Assembly (NCBI GenBank): GCA_003140935.1
Contig: PLLJ01000040.1
Location: 1-40,006 of the forward strand
From: Candidatus Omnitrophota bacterium
Lineage (GTDB): Bacteria; Omnitrophota; Omnitrophia; Omnitrophales; Aquincolibacteriaceae
Length of the DNA stretch: 40,006 nucleotides
Direction of reading: 5' to 3'
Below the pieces are notes generated by a model, which was not told the origin of the DNA, did not search any database, and saw nothing but the letters and a program-made list of their open reading frames with translations. The translations under genes and the position numbers were made by a program. Below are positions 19,444 through 27,208 of this stretch, piece by piece (position 1 is the first letter of the stretch; the number at the start of each line of letters is the position of its first letter).

Positions 19444-19489
19444 GGAGAGAAAGTCCCTCGGACGGTTAAGCTTGGCGAGGCTTCGAAGA

Positions 19490-19936
19490 TTATTTCAGGA
19501 GGGTTTTGACGACTTCCTGCACGCGTTTACCGTCGGCTTTTCCCTGAACGGCTGGCATCAGGACCTTCATGAGTTTCCCCATGTCGGCGGGACTTTTGGC
19601 GTCCGACCAAACGATGGCCTTTTGCACTACGGCCCTGAGCTCATCATCAGTCATCTGTTTCGGCAAATAAGACTCCAGGATCACGAGTTCCGCTTTTTCC
19701 TTATCTGCCAGATCTTTACGGCCTGCCTTCTCAAAGCTTTCCACGCTTTCCCGGCGCTGCTTGGCCTGTTTGGTGATGATCCCCAAAACCTCCGGGTCCT
19801 CAGCCTTGTCTTTTTTCGCCTGGATCAGATAATTCCCGAGGGCGCTTTTGAGCATTCGCAAGGTGGACACCTTAACGGGATCCTTAGCCTTCATGGCCGC
19901 GATGACATCCTTTTCGATCTGTTCCGCTAAGCTCAT
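19490..19936 (-). CDS. yqeY: GatB/YqeY domain protein
   Basis: The product is 148 residues, the usual length for free-standing YqeY proteins. It starts MSLAEQIEKDVIAAMKAKD and carries the family's landmarks: an Arg-Met-Leu-Lys-Ser helix near residue 27, a long charged helix, then the conserved ESYLPKQM segment followed by a C-terminal helical domain with the family motif around MGKLMKVLMP. The start has a strong ribosome site (AAAGGAG, 6-7 bases upstream). YqeY resembles the tail domain of the tRNA amidotransferase subunit GatB and probably interacts with tRNA; its cellular role is not settled. It lies downstream of the bat genes on the same strand but is separated from them by a strong inverted-repeat region, so it probably has its own promoter. 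Confidence 0.93.
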   Translation of the reverse strand: MSLAEQIEKDVIAAMKAKDPVKVSTLRMLKSALGNYLIQAKKDKAEDPEVLGIITKQAKQRRESVESFEKAGRKDLADKEKAELVILESYLPKQMTDDELRAVVQKAIVWSDAKSPADMGKLMKVLMPAVQGKADGKRVQEVVKTLLK

Positions 19937-19975
19937 AACGTTCTCCTTTTGGTTTATATTTTATAAAGACATCTC

Positions 19976-20130
19976 AAAAAAGGGACTCGTCGCTCGCCTG
20001 GCTCTCGTTGGAATCTTTATTGGAAGCCAGTGCAGTACTGAATAACCATTCAGTACGGGACTAGGGACTCGCAAGTGCACCGAAGAAAAGCAACTCGAGT
20101 CCCGAGGAACAAGTCCCGAGTCCCGATTTT
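19976..20130. terminator. Inverted-repeat cluster, probable bidirectional terminator
   Basis: GGGACTCG occurs at 19982-19989 and 20064-20071. Its reverse complement CGAGTCCC occurs at 20096-20103 and 20117-20124. The block is bounded by A6 on the left (19976-19981) and a T-run on the right (20126-20130), so the outer arms form a hairpin followed by a T-tract whichever strand is read. A further perfect 9-bp hairpin with loop AACC sits inside (20035-20056). It would end bat-operon transcription before yqeY. Confidence 0.6.
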
Positions 20131-20132
20131 TA

Positions 20133-22190
20133 TCACCAGTCTTTTTCTACGGGCGGCGGATTTTTATTGACCGGCGGCCGGCGAAGGTCCTGGAGCTCCT
20201 TCTCCGATTCTTTCATGGCGTCCAGGAGGTTGAGAGCATTATCCATGCTCATTTGGCCCTGGAGCGGACGTTTTTGCTGTCCTTGCGGCTCGTTCTGCGG
20301 AGCTTTCTCTTGCCCCTGCTGTTTTTGCTGTTCTTCCTTTTCCTTTTGCTCTTGTTCTTGCTTTTGTTGTTCGTCCTGTTCCTTCTTTTGTTGCTCTTGC
20401 TTTTCTTTTTCCTTTTGCTCCTGTTCCTTCTGTTGTTGTTCTTTCTCCTGCTGTTCTTTTTGTTGTTGCTGTTGTTTCTGCTCCTGATTCTTTCCTTGAT
20501 TCTGATCCTGTTGGTCCTGGGGTTTGGGTTGCTGTTGTTCTTGATCCTTTTGGTCCTGGGGCTTAGGCTGTTGCTGCTGGTCCTTTTGATCTTGGTTCTG
20601 CTGCTGGTTCTGTTGCTGGTCCTTCCCTTGCCCCTGATCTTTTTGTTTCTGCTGGTCCTGGCCGCCTTTGTTCTGCTGTTGCTGTTTGTTTTTCTGCTGA
20701 TTCTGCTGTTGCTGGTCTTTCTTTTTCTGATCTTGCTTCTTCTGTTGCTGGTCTTTTTTATCGATCTTGTTCTTCTGTTTCTGCAGGAATTCGAGATTAT
20801 ACTTGGCGTCTTTGTCGTTGGGGTCCAGCTCGAGGGCCTTCTTGTAGGAATCAATGGCCTGCTCGAAATTCCCAAGCCGGTACTGGACGTTCCCCTTGTT
20901 GTAGAGTGCGCGGGCCTTCAGCTGCGGGTCTTGGGCTGTCTTGGAGGCGGTTTCGAGGTCTTGGGCCGATTCCTGGAAAGCATCAACCTTATAAAGGGCC
21001 GTTCCGAGGTCATAGAGCACTTCCGGGTTATCGGGGTTCTTGACCTGGACCTTGCGGTAGTCCTCCAGGGCGGATTGATACTTCTTGTTCTGAAAATTTT
21101 CGTTGCCTTTCTTGACCGTGCCTTGCGAGGTCTCGAGAAATCCCGTAAAAAGGAAAAAGGCGGCGAGGCAAGCCATCAGGGCCGGGCTTTTGTTGTTTTT
21201 GCGGCGGACCAGCATTTCGGCGACAAGGAGGATCAGCGCGAGGATCAGGAAAATCTGGTACTGGTCTTCGCGTTCCACGACCACTTTTTCGGCGAACTGT
21301 TGCTCCCCCCACCCCCGCATGTGTTTTAAGATGACATCGACTTCTTTCTCGCTAGGCGTCGCGGGAAGATAGATCCCGCCCGTTTCTTTGGCGATCCGTT
21401 CCAGGAGAGGCTGGTTGAGGCGGGTGAGCACCATTTGCCCGCTGCGGTCCTTCTTGAATCCTGAGCGCTCCCCTTTCTCGTTCTTGAGAGGGATGGGCTC
21501 CCCTTCCGCGGTCCCAAGGCCTATGCAATAGATCCTGACATTGGCCTGTTTGGCCTCTTCGATGGCCTTTTCGATCCCGCCTTCAAAGTCTTCCCCGTCC
21601 GTAAAGAGGACCAGGGCCTTGTATTTGAGCTCCTTCTGGGGAAAGGCGCGGATCGCCAGTTGGATGGCCTGGGCGAGCGATGTGCCGGGGTCCGGCAGAA
21701 ATCCCACCTGGACGGCCTCCAGGAACAAAAGGAACGCCGCGTGGTCGAGCGTAAGCGGGGTTTGAAGGAACCCCGAACCCGCGAAAGTGACCATGCCGAC
21801 ACGGTCTCCGTGAAGGTTACGGATGAATGTTTCGACCTCAAACTTGGCTTTTTCGAGGCGGTTGGGTTTGATGTCCTCAGCGAGCATGCTGAGGGATGTG
21901 TCGACCAGGAAGACAATGTCCAGTCCCTTGCGCTGGGCGGTTCGCTTTTCGTCGCCCCATTGCGGACGTGCGAGTGCGAGCACGAAGCAAAGCACGGCAA
22001 GCGTCATGAGGATCGCGCGAATGAGCCACTCGTTTTTCCGGTACCCTTCGATCAATCTCGAAAGGAGCGTTTCATCCCGGACCAGCCGGTGAAGGCGTTT
22101 CTGCCAGAGCTTGCGCGAAAAAACATAAAACGCCAGGACCGCCGGGACCAGCCACAGATAAAGGAAATATTCAGGCCGGAAAAATTGCAT
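20133..22190 (-). CDS. BatB-BatC fusion: von Willebrand domain protein with TPRs and Gln/Lys-rich tail
   Basis: Start chosen at 22190 (MQFFRPEYF), giving 685 residues; an upstream ATG at 22292 lies in a hairpin loop of an apparent insertion. Two N-terminal membrane helices (about 7-25 and 56-75) are followed by a von Willebrand A domain with an intact MIDAS (DTSLS, 97-101). Two more hydrophobic stretches lie at about 310-352, then TPR-type repeats (about 365-465), a Gln/Lys/Asp/Glu-rich low-complexity tract (about 468-643), and a C-terminal helix with the BatC-type sequence NALNLLDAMKESEKEL. In Bacteroidetes and spirochaetes the VWA protein BatB and the TPR protein BatC are usually separate genes; here they are one polypeptide. 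Bat proteins are envelope-associated and linked to aerotolerance or stress resistance in some species. The locus context (BatA, DUF58, MoxR) supports this strongly. Confidence 0.88.
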   Translation of the reverse strand: MQFFRPEYFLYLWLVPAVLAFYVFSRKLWQKRLHRLVRDETLLSRLIEGYRKNEWLIRAILMTLAVLCFVLALARPQWGDEKRTAQRKGLDIVFLVDTSLSMLAEDIKPNRLEKAKFEVETFIRNLHGDRVGMVTFAGSGFLQTPLTLDHAAFLLFLEAVQVGFLPDPGTSLAQAIQLAIRAFPQKELKYKALVLFTDGEDFEGGIEKAIEEAKQANVRIYCIGLGTAEGEPIPLKNEKGERSGFKKDRSGQMVLTRLNQPLLERIAKETGGIYLPATPSEKEVDVILKHMRGWGEQQFAEKVVVEREDQYQIFLILALILLVAEMLVRRKNNKSPALMACLAAFFLFTGFLETSQGTVKKGNENFQNKKYQSALEDYRKVQVKNPDNPEVLYDLGTALYKVDAFQESAQDLETASKTAQDPQLKARALYNKGNVQYRLGNFEQAIDSYKKALELDPNDKDAKYNLEFLQKQKNKIDKKDQQQKKQDQKKKDQQQQNQQKNKQQQQNKGGQDQQKQKDQGQGKDQQQNQQQNQDQKDQQQQPKPQDQKDQEQQQPKPQDQQDQNQGKNQEQKQQQQQKEQQEKEQQQKEQEQKEKEKQEQQKKEQDEQQKQEQEQKEKEEQQKQQGQEKAPQNEPQGQQKRPLQGQMSMDNALNLLDAMKESEKELQDLRRPPVNKNPPPVEKDW
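20260..20785 (-). repeat. Low-complexity CAG/AAG-rich tract encoding the Gln/Lys tail of BatB-BatC
   Basis: About 175 codons are almost entirely Gln, Lys, Asp, Asn and Glu, with short repeated blocks such as KPQDQKDQ and KPQDQQDQ. Such tracts are prone to length change by replication slippage. The opposite strand reads as a spurious Leu/Phe-rich frame, which should not be annotated. Confidence 0.85.
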
Positions 22191-22366
22191 CAGGGCACCC
22201 GGCTTTCTATTAAACAAAATATCGAGAAGCCAGTCCCAATACTTATCAATTTCCGGATAACGGAAATTGGGGCTGCCCAAGTCGCCATCCATAAAAACAA
22301 AATAAAGACTTGGGCTGTGTTGTCCTGATGGACCCTTGGGAAAATAGAATTAATCATCAGGGCACC
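22188..22366 (-). repeat. 167-bp structured segment flanked by 12-bp direct repeats between batA and batB
   Basis: CATCAGGGCACC occurs at 22188-22199 and again at 22355-22366. Each copy overlaps a key signal: the right copy spans the batA stop, the left copy the batB ATG. If the 167 bp were removed, batA and batB would overlap stop-to-start in the usual operon manner. The segment contains two perfect inverted repeats: a 9-bp hairpin with loop GATAA (22247-22269) and GCCCAAGTC/GACTTGGGC (22275-22283, 22307-22315). It may be a small mobile repeat or a structured leader controlling batB translation. Confidence 0.55.
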
Positions 22367-23337
22367 TTCAGGAGCAGGGTTCGGCGTAAAACAATATCAA
22401 AAAGGAGCAAGAAGAGCGCAGGAATGAGGAACAGCGGAAAGAGTTCGTTATAACTCCGGTATTCCTTGACCTTGACCTCGCTTTTTTCCAGTTTATTGAT
22501 CCGTTCGTAGATCTCGGAAAGCGACGCGGTGTCGCGGGCCCTGAAGAAAAGACCCCCCGTGATGTCGGCGATGCGTTTCAGGGTCGTTTCGTCGACCTCC
22601 ACGTCGGCCTGGACATAGCGTTTGCCGAACAGCGGATCGTCGACCGGGAACGGGACCATGCCGCCCTTGCCGACCGCGATCGTGTAGATCTTGACGTTGA
22701 AACTCTTGGCAAGTTCCGCAGCGGTGATCGGATCGATATTGCCGGCATTATTCTCACCGTCCGTGAGCAGGATAATGACTTTGCTTTTGGCGTTCGAGTC
22801 CCGGAGGCGGTTCACCGCCGTCGCGATGCCCATGCCGATCGCGGTGCCGTCCGCGATCATGCCCACCCGGATCTCGGACAGCAGTTCGATCAGGATGCGG
22901 TAATCCAGGGTCAGCGGACATTGCGTGAACGCTTTTTTGGAGAACACCACGAGTCCGATGCGGTCGTTCTCGCGTCCTTGGATGAATTTGACGGCCTCCT
23001 GCTTGGCGACATAAATACGGTTCTCGGGCTGGAAGTCTTCGGCGAGCATGGAACCCGAGATGTCGAGCGCGATGATGATGTCCACGCCGAGGGTCTGATA
23101 TTCCTTATCGCTTGCAACGCTGGAAGGACGCGCGAGCGCGGCGATCAAAAGGACGAACACGGCGGTCTTGAGGAACGGAAGAAGCTTGAAGAGGAACATC
23201 CTCGGCGTCCTGGGCCGGCCCTTCAGAAGTCCCAGGGACGGGAACGCGAATTCGATCTTTTCGCGCCGTTTGGCCCAGAGAAAGACGAGCGGCAGAAGAA
23301 GCAAAAGCAGGAAAAATGCCGGGTATCTAAACACCAT
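22357..23337 (-). CDS. BatA-like von Willebrand domain membrane protein
   Basis: Start chosen at 23337 (MVFRYPAFF) because a good GGAGG site lies just upstream; the long in-frame extension further upstream is Arg/Ser-rich and merely shadows the preceding gene. The 326-residue product has N-terminal hydrophobic helices (about 5-21 and 52-70), a VWA domain with intact MIDAS (DISGS, 92-96) and a conserved LTDGENNAG segment, and a C-terminal membrane helix before RRTLLL. This is the standard BatA plan: membrane-anchored, with the VWA domain facing the periplasm or cytoplasm depending on topology. It overlaps the upstream BatD-like gene by 11 bp, indicating translational coupling. Confidence 0.9.
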   Translation of the reverse strand: MVFRYPAFFLLLLLLPLVFLWAKRREKIEFAFPSLGLLKGRPRTPRMFLFKLLPFLKTAVFVLLIAALARPSSVASDKEYQTLGVDIIIALDISGSMLAEDFQPENRIYVAKQEAVKFIQGRENDRIGLVVFSKKAFTQCPLTLDYRILIELLSEIRVGMIADGTAIGMGIATAVNRLRDSNAKSKVIILLTDGENNAGNIDPITAAELAKSFNVKIYTIAVGKGGMVPFPVDDPLFGKRYVQADVEVDETTLKRIADITGGLFFRARDTASLSEIYERINKLEKSEVKVKEYRSYNELFPLFLIPALFLLLFDIVLRRTLLLKVP

Positions 23338-24283
23338 GGGATACCTCCGCGGCAGGAACCGGCTCCGGGACGGGAGCGGCCTCCCGAACGATCTCCTCGG
23401 CTTTTTTGTTGATCTGGAGGATCTCAGGAGCTGTGGGGACCCACTTGGCGAATTTTGCGAGGTCCGCGGCTTCGAGGACATATTGGATCTTCTGATAAAG
23501 AGCGGTTTCAAGGTGCTGGGGACGGAAAGCGCGCAAGATCTCGATCGTAGTCGATTCCACGGCAAGGATCTTGTAGCGTTTCTCGAAATAGACCCTCAGG
23601 ACCTCGGAAAGGCGCAAATAATACATCTTGATGAAACCGCGCTTGAGAAGGTCGGATTCATAAAGCTCCGTGAGATGCATCAAGGCTTCCGCTTCGGGGG
23701 TCAGAGGCGGGGTCGCGGGTTGGAAAACATTTTTTTTCTTGCGCAAGAGGCGGTAGAGGAAATAACCGGCCCCGAGAAGCGCGAGGGTGACAAGGACCCA
23801 AAGGAATTTTCCCATGTGCAGTTTGTAGGGAACGACGGTTTTGACGTCACGGATATCTTCCTGGGGCTTCCCTCCCGTGACGCTTTTGACCGTCAGGTAA
23901 AGCTTGTTCGTCAAAAGGCTCTTTTCGGGCTGCCCGTTCTTTTGATACTTGATCGTCACGGGGTCGAGGACGAATTCTCCGAGCCGGTAGGACGTGAGGG
24001 TGAATTGACGGCCCGTCACGATCTTTTTCTTTTCTTTTTTGTCGATGTCTTGGGTCTTTTTGATCTCAAGAAAATCCGAAGTAGGCGCCGGGATAGTGGA
24101 AAGGACCTTGATCTCCGGGGCGTGCTCGACCGTGACGGTGTAGGTGACCGGATCTCCGATCGTAAGGAACGCCTTATTGACCTCGGCCTTGACGCGGATG
24201 TCATCGGCCCCGGCCGCAAAACACGGGCCGGAGAAAGACGCGGCAAGGAGAAGCGCGAAGAAAAGAAACGCCTTCTTTTTCAT
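23327..24283 (-). CDS. Exported, membrane-anchored BatD-like protein
   Basis: 318 residues. A Sec signal peptide (ends near FAAGA, about residue 25) is followed by a beta-sandwich-like N-terminal half of the type found in BatD proteins, with an IGDPVTYTVTVEH strand pair and a Lys-rich turn. A single membrane helix lies at about 160-177, then a Lys/Arg stop-transfer and a cytoplasmic helical domain with YYLRLSEVLRVYFEKRY, as in the DUF4381/BatD-tail families. The start ATG overlaps the DUF58 stop as ATGA. A second gene with the same layout is found at 26229-27089. The exact role is not known; Bat systems combine such proteins with VWA partners. Confidence 0.78.
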   Translation of the reverse strand: MKKKAFLFFALLLAASFSGPCFAAGADDIRVKAEVNKAFLTIGDPVTYTVTVEHAPEIKVLSTIPAPTSDFLEIKKTQDIDKKEKKKIVTGRQFTLTSYRLGEFVLDPVTIKYQKNGQPEKSLLTNKLYLTVKSVTGGKPQEDIRDVKTVVPYKLHMGKFLWVLVTLALLGAGYFLYRLLRKKKNVFQPATPPLTPEAEALMHLTELYESDLLKRGFIKMYYLRLSEVLRVYFEKRYKILAVESTTIEILRAFRPQHLETALYQKIQYVLEAADLAKFAKWVPTAPEILQINKKAEEIVREAAPVPEPVPAAEVSHGV

Positions 24284-25152
24284 TTATGTTCCCTGCTCTT
24301 GAAAAATTTAAAAAGCGGCTCGACATAAGAAGTGTTGGCCGGGATATCGATGCAGTCGATCTGCAGACTTTTAAAGAGTCTTTTGAGCGCTCCCAGCTTT
24401 GTGTCGGCCGTTTTGCGGAACCGGTCTTGAAACTGGGAGGAAGTCGTATCGACCAGCAGGGTCTCCCCGGTCTCCCGGTCCGCCAGTTCCACAAGGCCGA
24501 TTTTCGGGAATTGCTGTTCGAGCGGGTCATGGAGATGGATGGCGATCACGTCATGTTTCCGGCTGAGGATCTTCAAGGCCTTCTCGTACCCTTCGTCCAT
24601 GAAGTCGGAGATCAGGAAAATGACCGAGGTCCGTGACTGGACCCGGTAAAGATATTCCAGGGCCTCGGCAAGCCGGGTTTTCTTTTTCTTGGGCTGATAT
24701 CCGAGGACCTCCCGGATGACGCGCAGAGCATGATTCCTCCCCTTCTTGACGGGGATGAATTTCTCGACGCCTTCGGTGACGATGAGGAGCCCGGTCTTGT
24801 CGTTATTCTTGACGGCGGAAAAAGCGAGAACGGCCGTGATCTCGGCGGCGATCTCGGATTTGAGTTTGTCCGTGGAACCGAAATATTGCGAGCCGGACAT
24901 ATCGACGGCGAAAAGCACCGTAAGCTCGCGGGTCTCGACGAACTTTTTGACGAAGGGGTGGATCGAACGCGCCGTGACGTTCCAATCGATCGTACGGATA
25001 TCATCGCCCGGTACGTATTCCCGGACGTCCGCGAACTCGATCCCCTGGGGCTTAAAGACGGATTCGTACTCCCCTCCGAAGAGGTCATTGACCAGACGGG
25101 TCGTGCGGATTTCGATCTTCCGGACTTTCTTCAGCAGCGAAGCGAGGATCAT
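24280..25152 (-). CDS. DUF58 family (VWA-like) protein
   Basis: 290 residues. The DUF58 signature is clear: REYVPGDDIRTIDWNVTAR at 44-62. It is followed by a VWA-like fold with a MIDAS-type DMSGS (84-88). There is no signal peptide or membrane helix, so it is probably cytoplasmic. DUF58 proteins are almost always encoded next to MoxR ATPases and are thought to be their partners or substrates; the moxR gene is 18 bp upstream and the next gene overlaps by 4 bp, so this is an operon. The ribosome site is weak, consistent with coupling. Confidence 0.92.
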   Translation of the reverse strand: MILASLLKKVRKIEIRTTRLVNDLFGGEYESVFKPQGIEFADVREYVPGDDIRTIDWNVTARSIHPFVKKFVETRELTVLFAVDMSGSQYFGSTDKLKSEIAAEITAVLAFSAVKNNDKTGLLIVTEGVEKFIPVKKGRNHALRVIREVLGYQPKKKKTRLAEALEYLYRVQSRTSVIFLISDFMDEGYEKALKILSRKHDVIAIHLHDPLEQQFPKIGLVELADRETGETLLVDTTSSQFQDRFRKTADTKLGALKRLFKSLQIDCIDIPANTSYVEPLFKFFKSREHK

Positions 25153-25170
25153 AATTCAAGCCCTGCAGGA

Positions 25171-26160
25171 CTACGGGACTTCGACCTGATCGAAGATCTT
25201 TTTGACGATGTCGTCCGACGTGGTGTCCTCGGCTTCCGCCTCGTAGGTCACGAGCACGCGATGCCGCAGGACGTCGGAGCCGATCTGTTTGACGTCGTCG
25301 GGGGTCACGTACCCGCGGCCCTGGAGAAAGGCGTTGGCCTTGGCGGCCAGGGTCAGCATAATGCTCGCGCGCGGCGAAGCGCCGTAGGAAATGAGGGGCT
25401 TCAGGTCCTCCAGTTTATAATCCTGGGGGTTGCGTGTCGCGAACACAAGGTCGAGGATATAATCTTTCACTTTTTCGTCGATGTAGATCTGGTGCATCAA
25501 TTGGCGCAGCTCCATGATCCGGCTGATACTCAAGACGGGATTGACCTGGATGAGTTTTCCGCTCGCCATACGCTCCAGGATCTCTTTTTCCTCCTTTTTG
25601 CTCGGGTAGCTGACCTGCAGTTTCAGCATAAAACGGTCGACCTGGGCTTCGGGCAGAGGATAAGTCCCCTCCTGCTCGATGGGGTTCTGGGTGGCGAGAA
25701 CGAGGAAAGGGACCGGGAGGGGGAAAGTCGTGTTCCCGATCGTGACCTGGCGCTCCTGCATGGCCTCCAGGAGCGCGCTTTGGACCTTGGAAGGCGCCCG
25801 GTTGATCTCATCCGCCAGGACGATATTCGTGAAAATAGGACCCTTTTTGGTCGTAAAATTGCCGTCCTTGGGGTTATAGACCAAGGTCCCGACCACGTCC
25901 GCCGGCAGGAGGTCGGGGGTGAACTGGATGCGCTGAAATTGAGCCGCAATGGCCTGGGAGAGTGTCCTGACCGAAAGTGTCTTGGCAAGTCCGGGGACCC
26001 CCTCGATCAAGATGTGCCCGTCCGCCAAAAGGGCCATGAGGAGGCGATCCACAAGGTACTGCTGACCGACGATGACCTTTCCGATCTCCCGGGTGAGGTC
26101 TTTTAAAGAGGAACTGGCGTCGCGGATCTTGGCGTTCACTTCTTGGATCGAGTTGTCCAT
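25171..26160 (-). CDS. MoxR-family AAA+ ATPase
   Basis: 329 residues, typical length. Walker A GVPGLAKT (54-61), Walker B IVLADEIN (113-120), and the MoxR landmarks around RAPSKVQSALLEAMQE and the sensor-1 region with ATQNPIEQEGTYPLPEAQ. A C-terminal lid contains SYGASPRAS. The start has a good AAAGGAG site. MoxR ATPases act as chaperones that help metal-dependent VWA proteins mature; the DUF58 and Bat genes immediately downstream are the expected clients. Confidence 0.95.
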   Translation of the reverse strand: MDNSIQEVNAKIRDASSSLKDLTREIGKVIVGQQYLVDRLLMALLADGHILIEGVPGLAKTLSVRTLSQAIAAQFQRIQFTPDLLPADVVGTLVYNPKDGNFTTKKGPIFTNIVLADEINRAPSKVQSALLEAMQERQVTIGNTTFPLPVPFLVLATQNPIEQEGTYPLPEAQVDRFMLKLQVSYPSKKEEKEILERMASGKLIQVNPVLSISRIMELRQLMHQIYIDEKVKDYILDLVFATRNPQDYKLEDLKPLISYGASPRASIMLTLAAKANAFLQGRGYVTPDDVKQIGSDVLRHRVLVTYEAEAEDTTSDDIVKKIFDQVEVP

Positions 26161-26228
26161 AAAATTCTCCTTTAATTCACAGGTTGATCAGTTTGTGGCG
26201 GACGGGATGACAGGGATCATTCCAAAAG

Positions 26229-27089
26229 CTACAAGGCACCAATGATAATCTTGCTTGTTACATATTGCAAGAGGCTCCTTTGCAGCTTGGCGAGGTCGTA
26301 GTCCGAGATGTCGTGTCGCGCGAATTGCATCTCGGTCAACTCTCCAAAGATCCTGGAGATTTCGTTCCAATCCCCTGCCGGGATCCCTTTGATCTTCAGA
26401 AAGGAGAGGATATCGGCGGGGCTGGCGACGCTGGAAACATCGTAATAGGTCTCGACCACGGTCCGGAACTGATCGGACCAGTGGGTTATTTTCTCTTTGG
26501 GATAGGGAGAATTGAAATTCATGATGGATTTTTCCGCCTGTTTATAGATCTCCTGCTTTGGATCGACTGGGGGGACGCGTTTGGCGGCCACCCGGAGCTT
26601 CCAGCGTTCCCATTGCTTGAGGCCCACGAAGATCGCGATTAAAAGTCCAACCACGATGCCCGACCCGATCAGGGCGATCCTGAAAGGAAGGTCGGAGACC
26701 ACCTTGAGTCTGTGTTCCGGGACAAGGAGGGGCCGCCACACTCCCTTTTCGCTTTTGCGATAACCGATCTCAAACGGATAAATGACGGCCGGCCCGATCC
26801 GGTCGGGCAGGAACTCATAGAGAAAGGTCTGAGAAACGGTCTCGCCCGTTTCCTGCGATTGGCGCTGATCCACGAGCGTCAGATTTTCAAGCTTCGGCTC
26901 GAGGGAGTTGAACTCATACGGACCTTCGGTCGGCGGCCACTCGATCCGGACTTTCAGGACCACATTTTTTCCGGTGGCGACCTGCTTGGCGGGAGGCTCG
27001 ATCTTGAGTTGCGGGGCCGCAAAACCCGGGACCGTGAAGAGTAACATCAAGATCGAGCATAACAGAAAAAAGTTATGACGGTTAAGCAA
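26229..27089 (-). CDS. Exported membrane protein, second BatD-like gene (TTG start)
   Basis: 286 residues from a TTG at 27089 that sits 6 bases after a strong AAGGAGG; the signal peptide (MLNRHNFFLLCSILMLLF, cleavage near GFAA) is complete only from this codon. A periplasmic beta-rich domain with KVRIEWPPTEGPYEF follows, then one membrane helix (about 137-157, SGIVVGLLIAIFVGL) and a cytoplasmic helical domain with WSDQFRTVVETYYDV. This is the same plan as 23327-24283 and suggests ancient duplication, though the sequences are quite different. It is the first gene of the bat/moxR cluster after dnaK. Confidence 0.75.
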   Translation of the reverse strand: MLNRHNFFLLCSILMLLFTVPGFAAPQLKIEPPAKQVATGKNVVLKVRIEWPPTEGPYEFNSLEPKLENLTLVDQRQSQETGETVSQTFLYEFLPDRIGPAVIYPFEIGYRKSEKGVWRPLLVPEHRLKVVSDLPFRIALIGSGIVVGLLIAIFVGLKQWERWKLRVAAKRVPPVDPKQEIYKQAEKSIMNFNSPYPKEKITHWSDQFRTVVETYYDVSSVASPADILSFLKIKGIPAGDWNEISRIFGELTEMQFARHDISDYDLAKLQRSLLQYVTSKIIIGAL

Positions 27090-27116
27090 TGGATGCCTCC
27101 TTAACCTTAACGCTTC

Positions 27117-27199
27117 CGGGGAACGCGGAACGGGAAACGCCCGCGTTAACCGCCGGACGTTCCCCGCCTGGCGTTCTTTCCAGGCCCCTGTGGGGTCCC
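27117..27199. other. Stem-loops in the dnaK to bat spacer
   Basis: CGGGGAACG (27117-27125) pairs with CGTTCCCCG (27158-27166), and CCCC-TGT-GGGG lies at 27185-27195. No T-run follows on the minus strand. The structures may terminate dnaK weakly, stabilise an mRNA end, or be part of a leader for the bat operon. Confidence 0.4.
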
Positions 27200-27208
27200 C
27201 CGGTTTCT

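Noticed and set aside
19440-19470. RNase P RNA-like GAGAAAGTCC string
   Set aside because: Only a short match; the string forms a local 5-bp hairpin and the other conserved RNase P regions are not found.
20253-21329. Long plus-strand frame rich in Leu and Phe
   Set aside because: It is the complement of the Gln/Lys-rich tract and the rest of BatB-BatC; composition is explained by the antisense of CAG/AAG codons.
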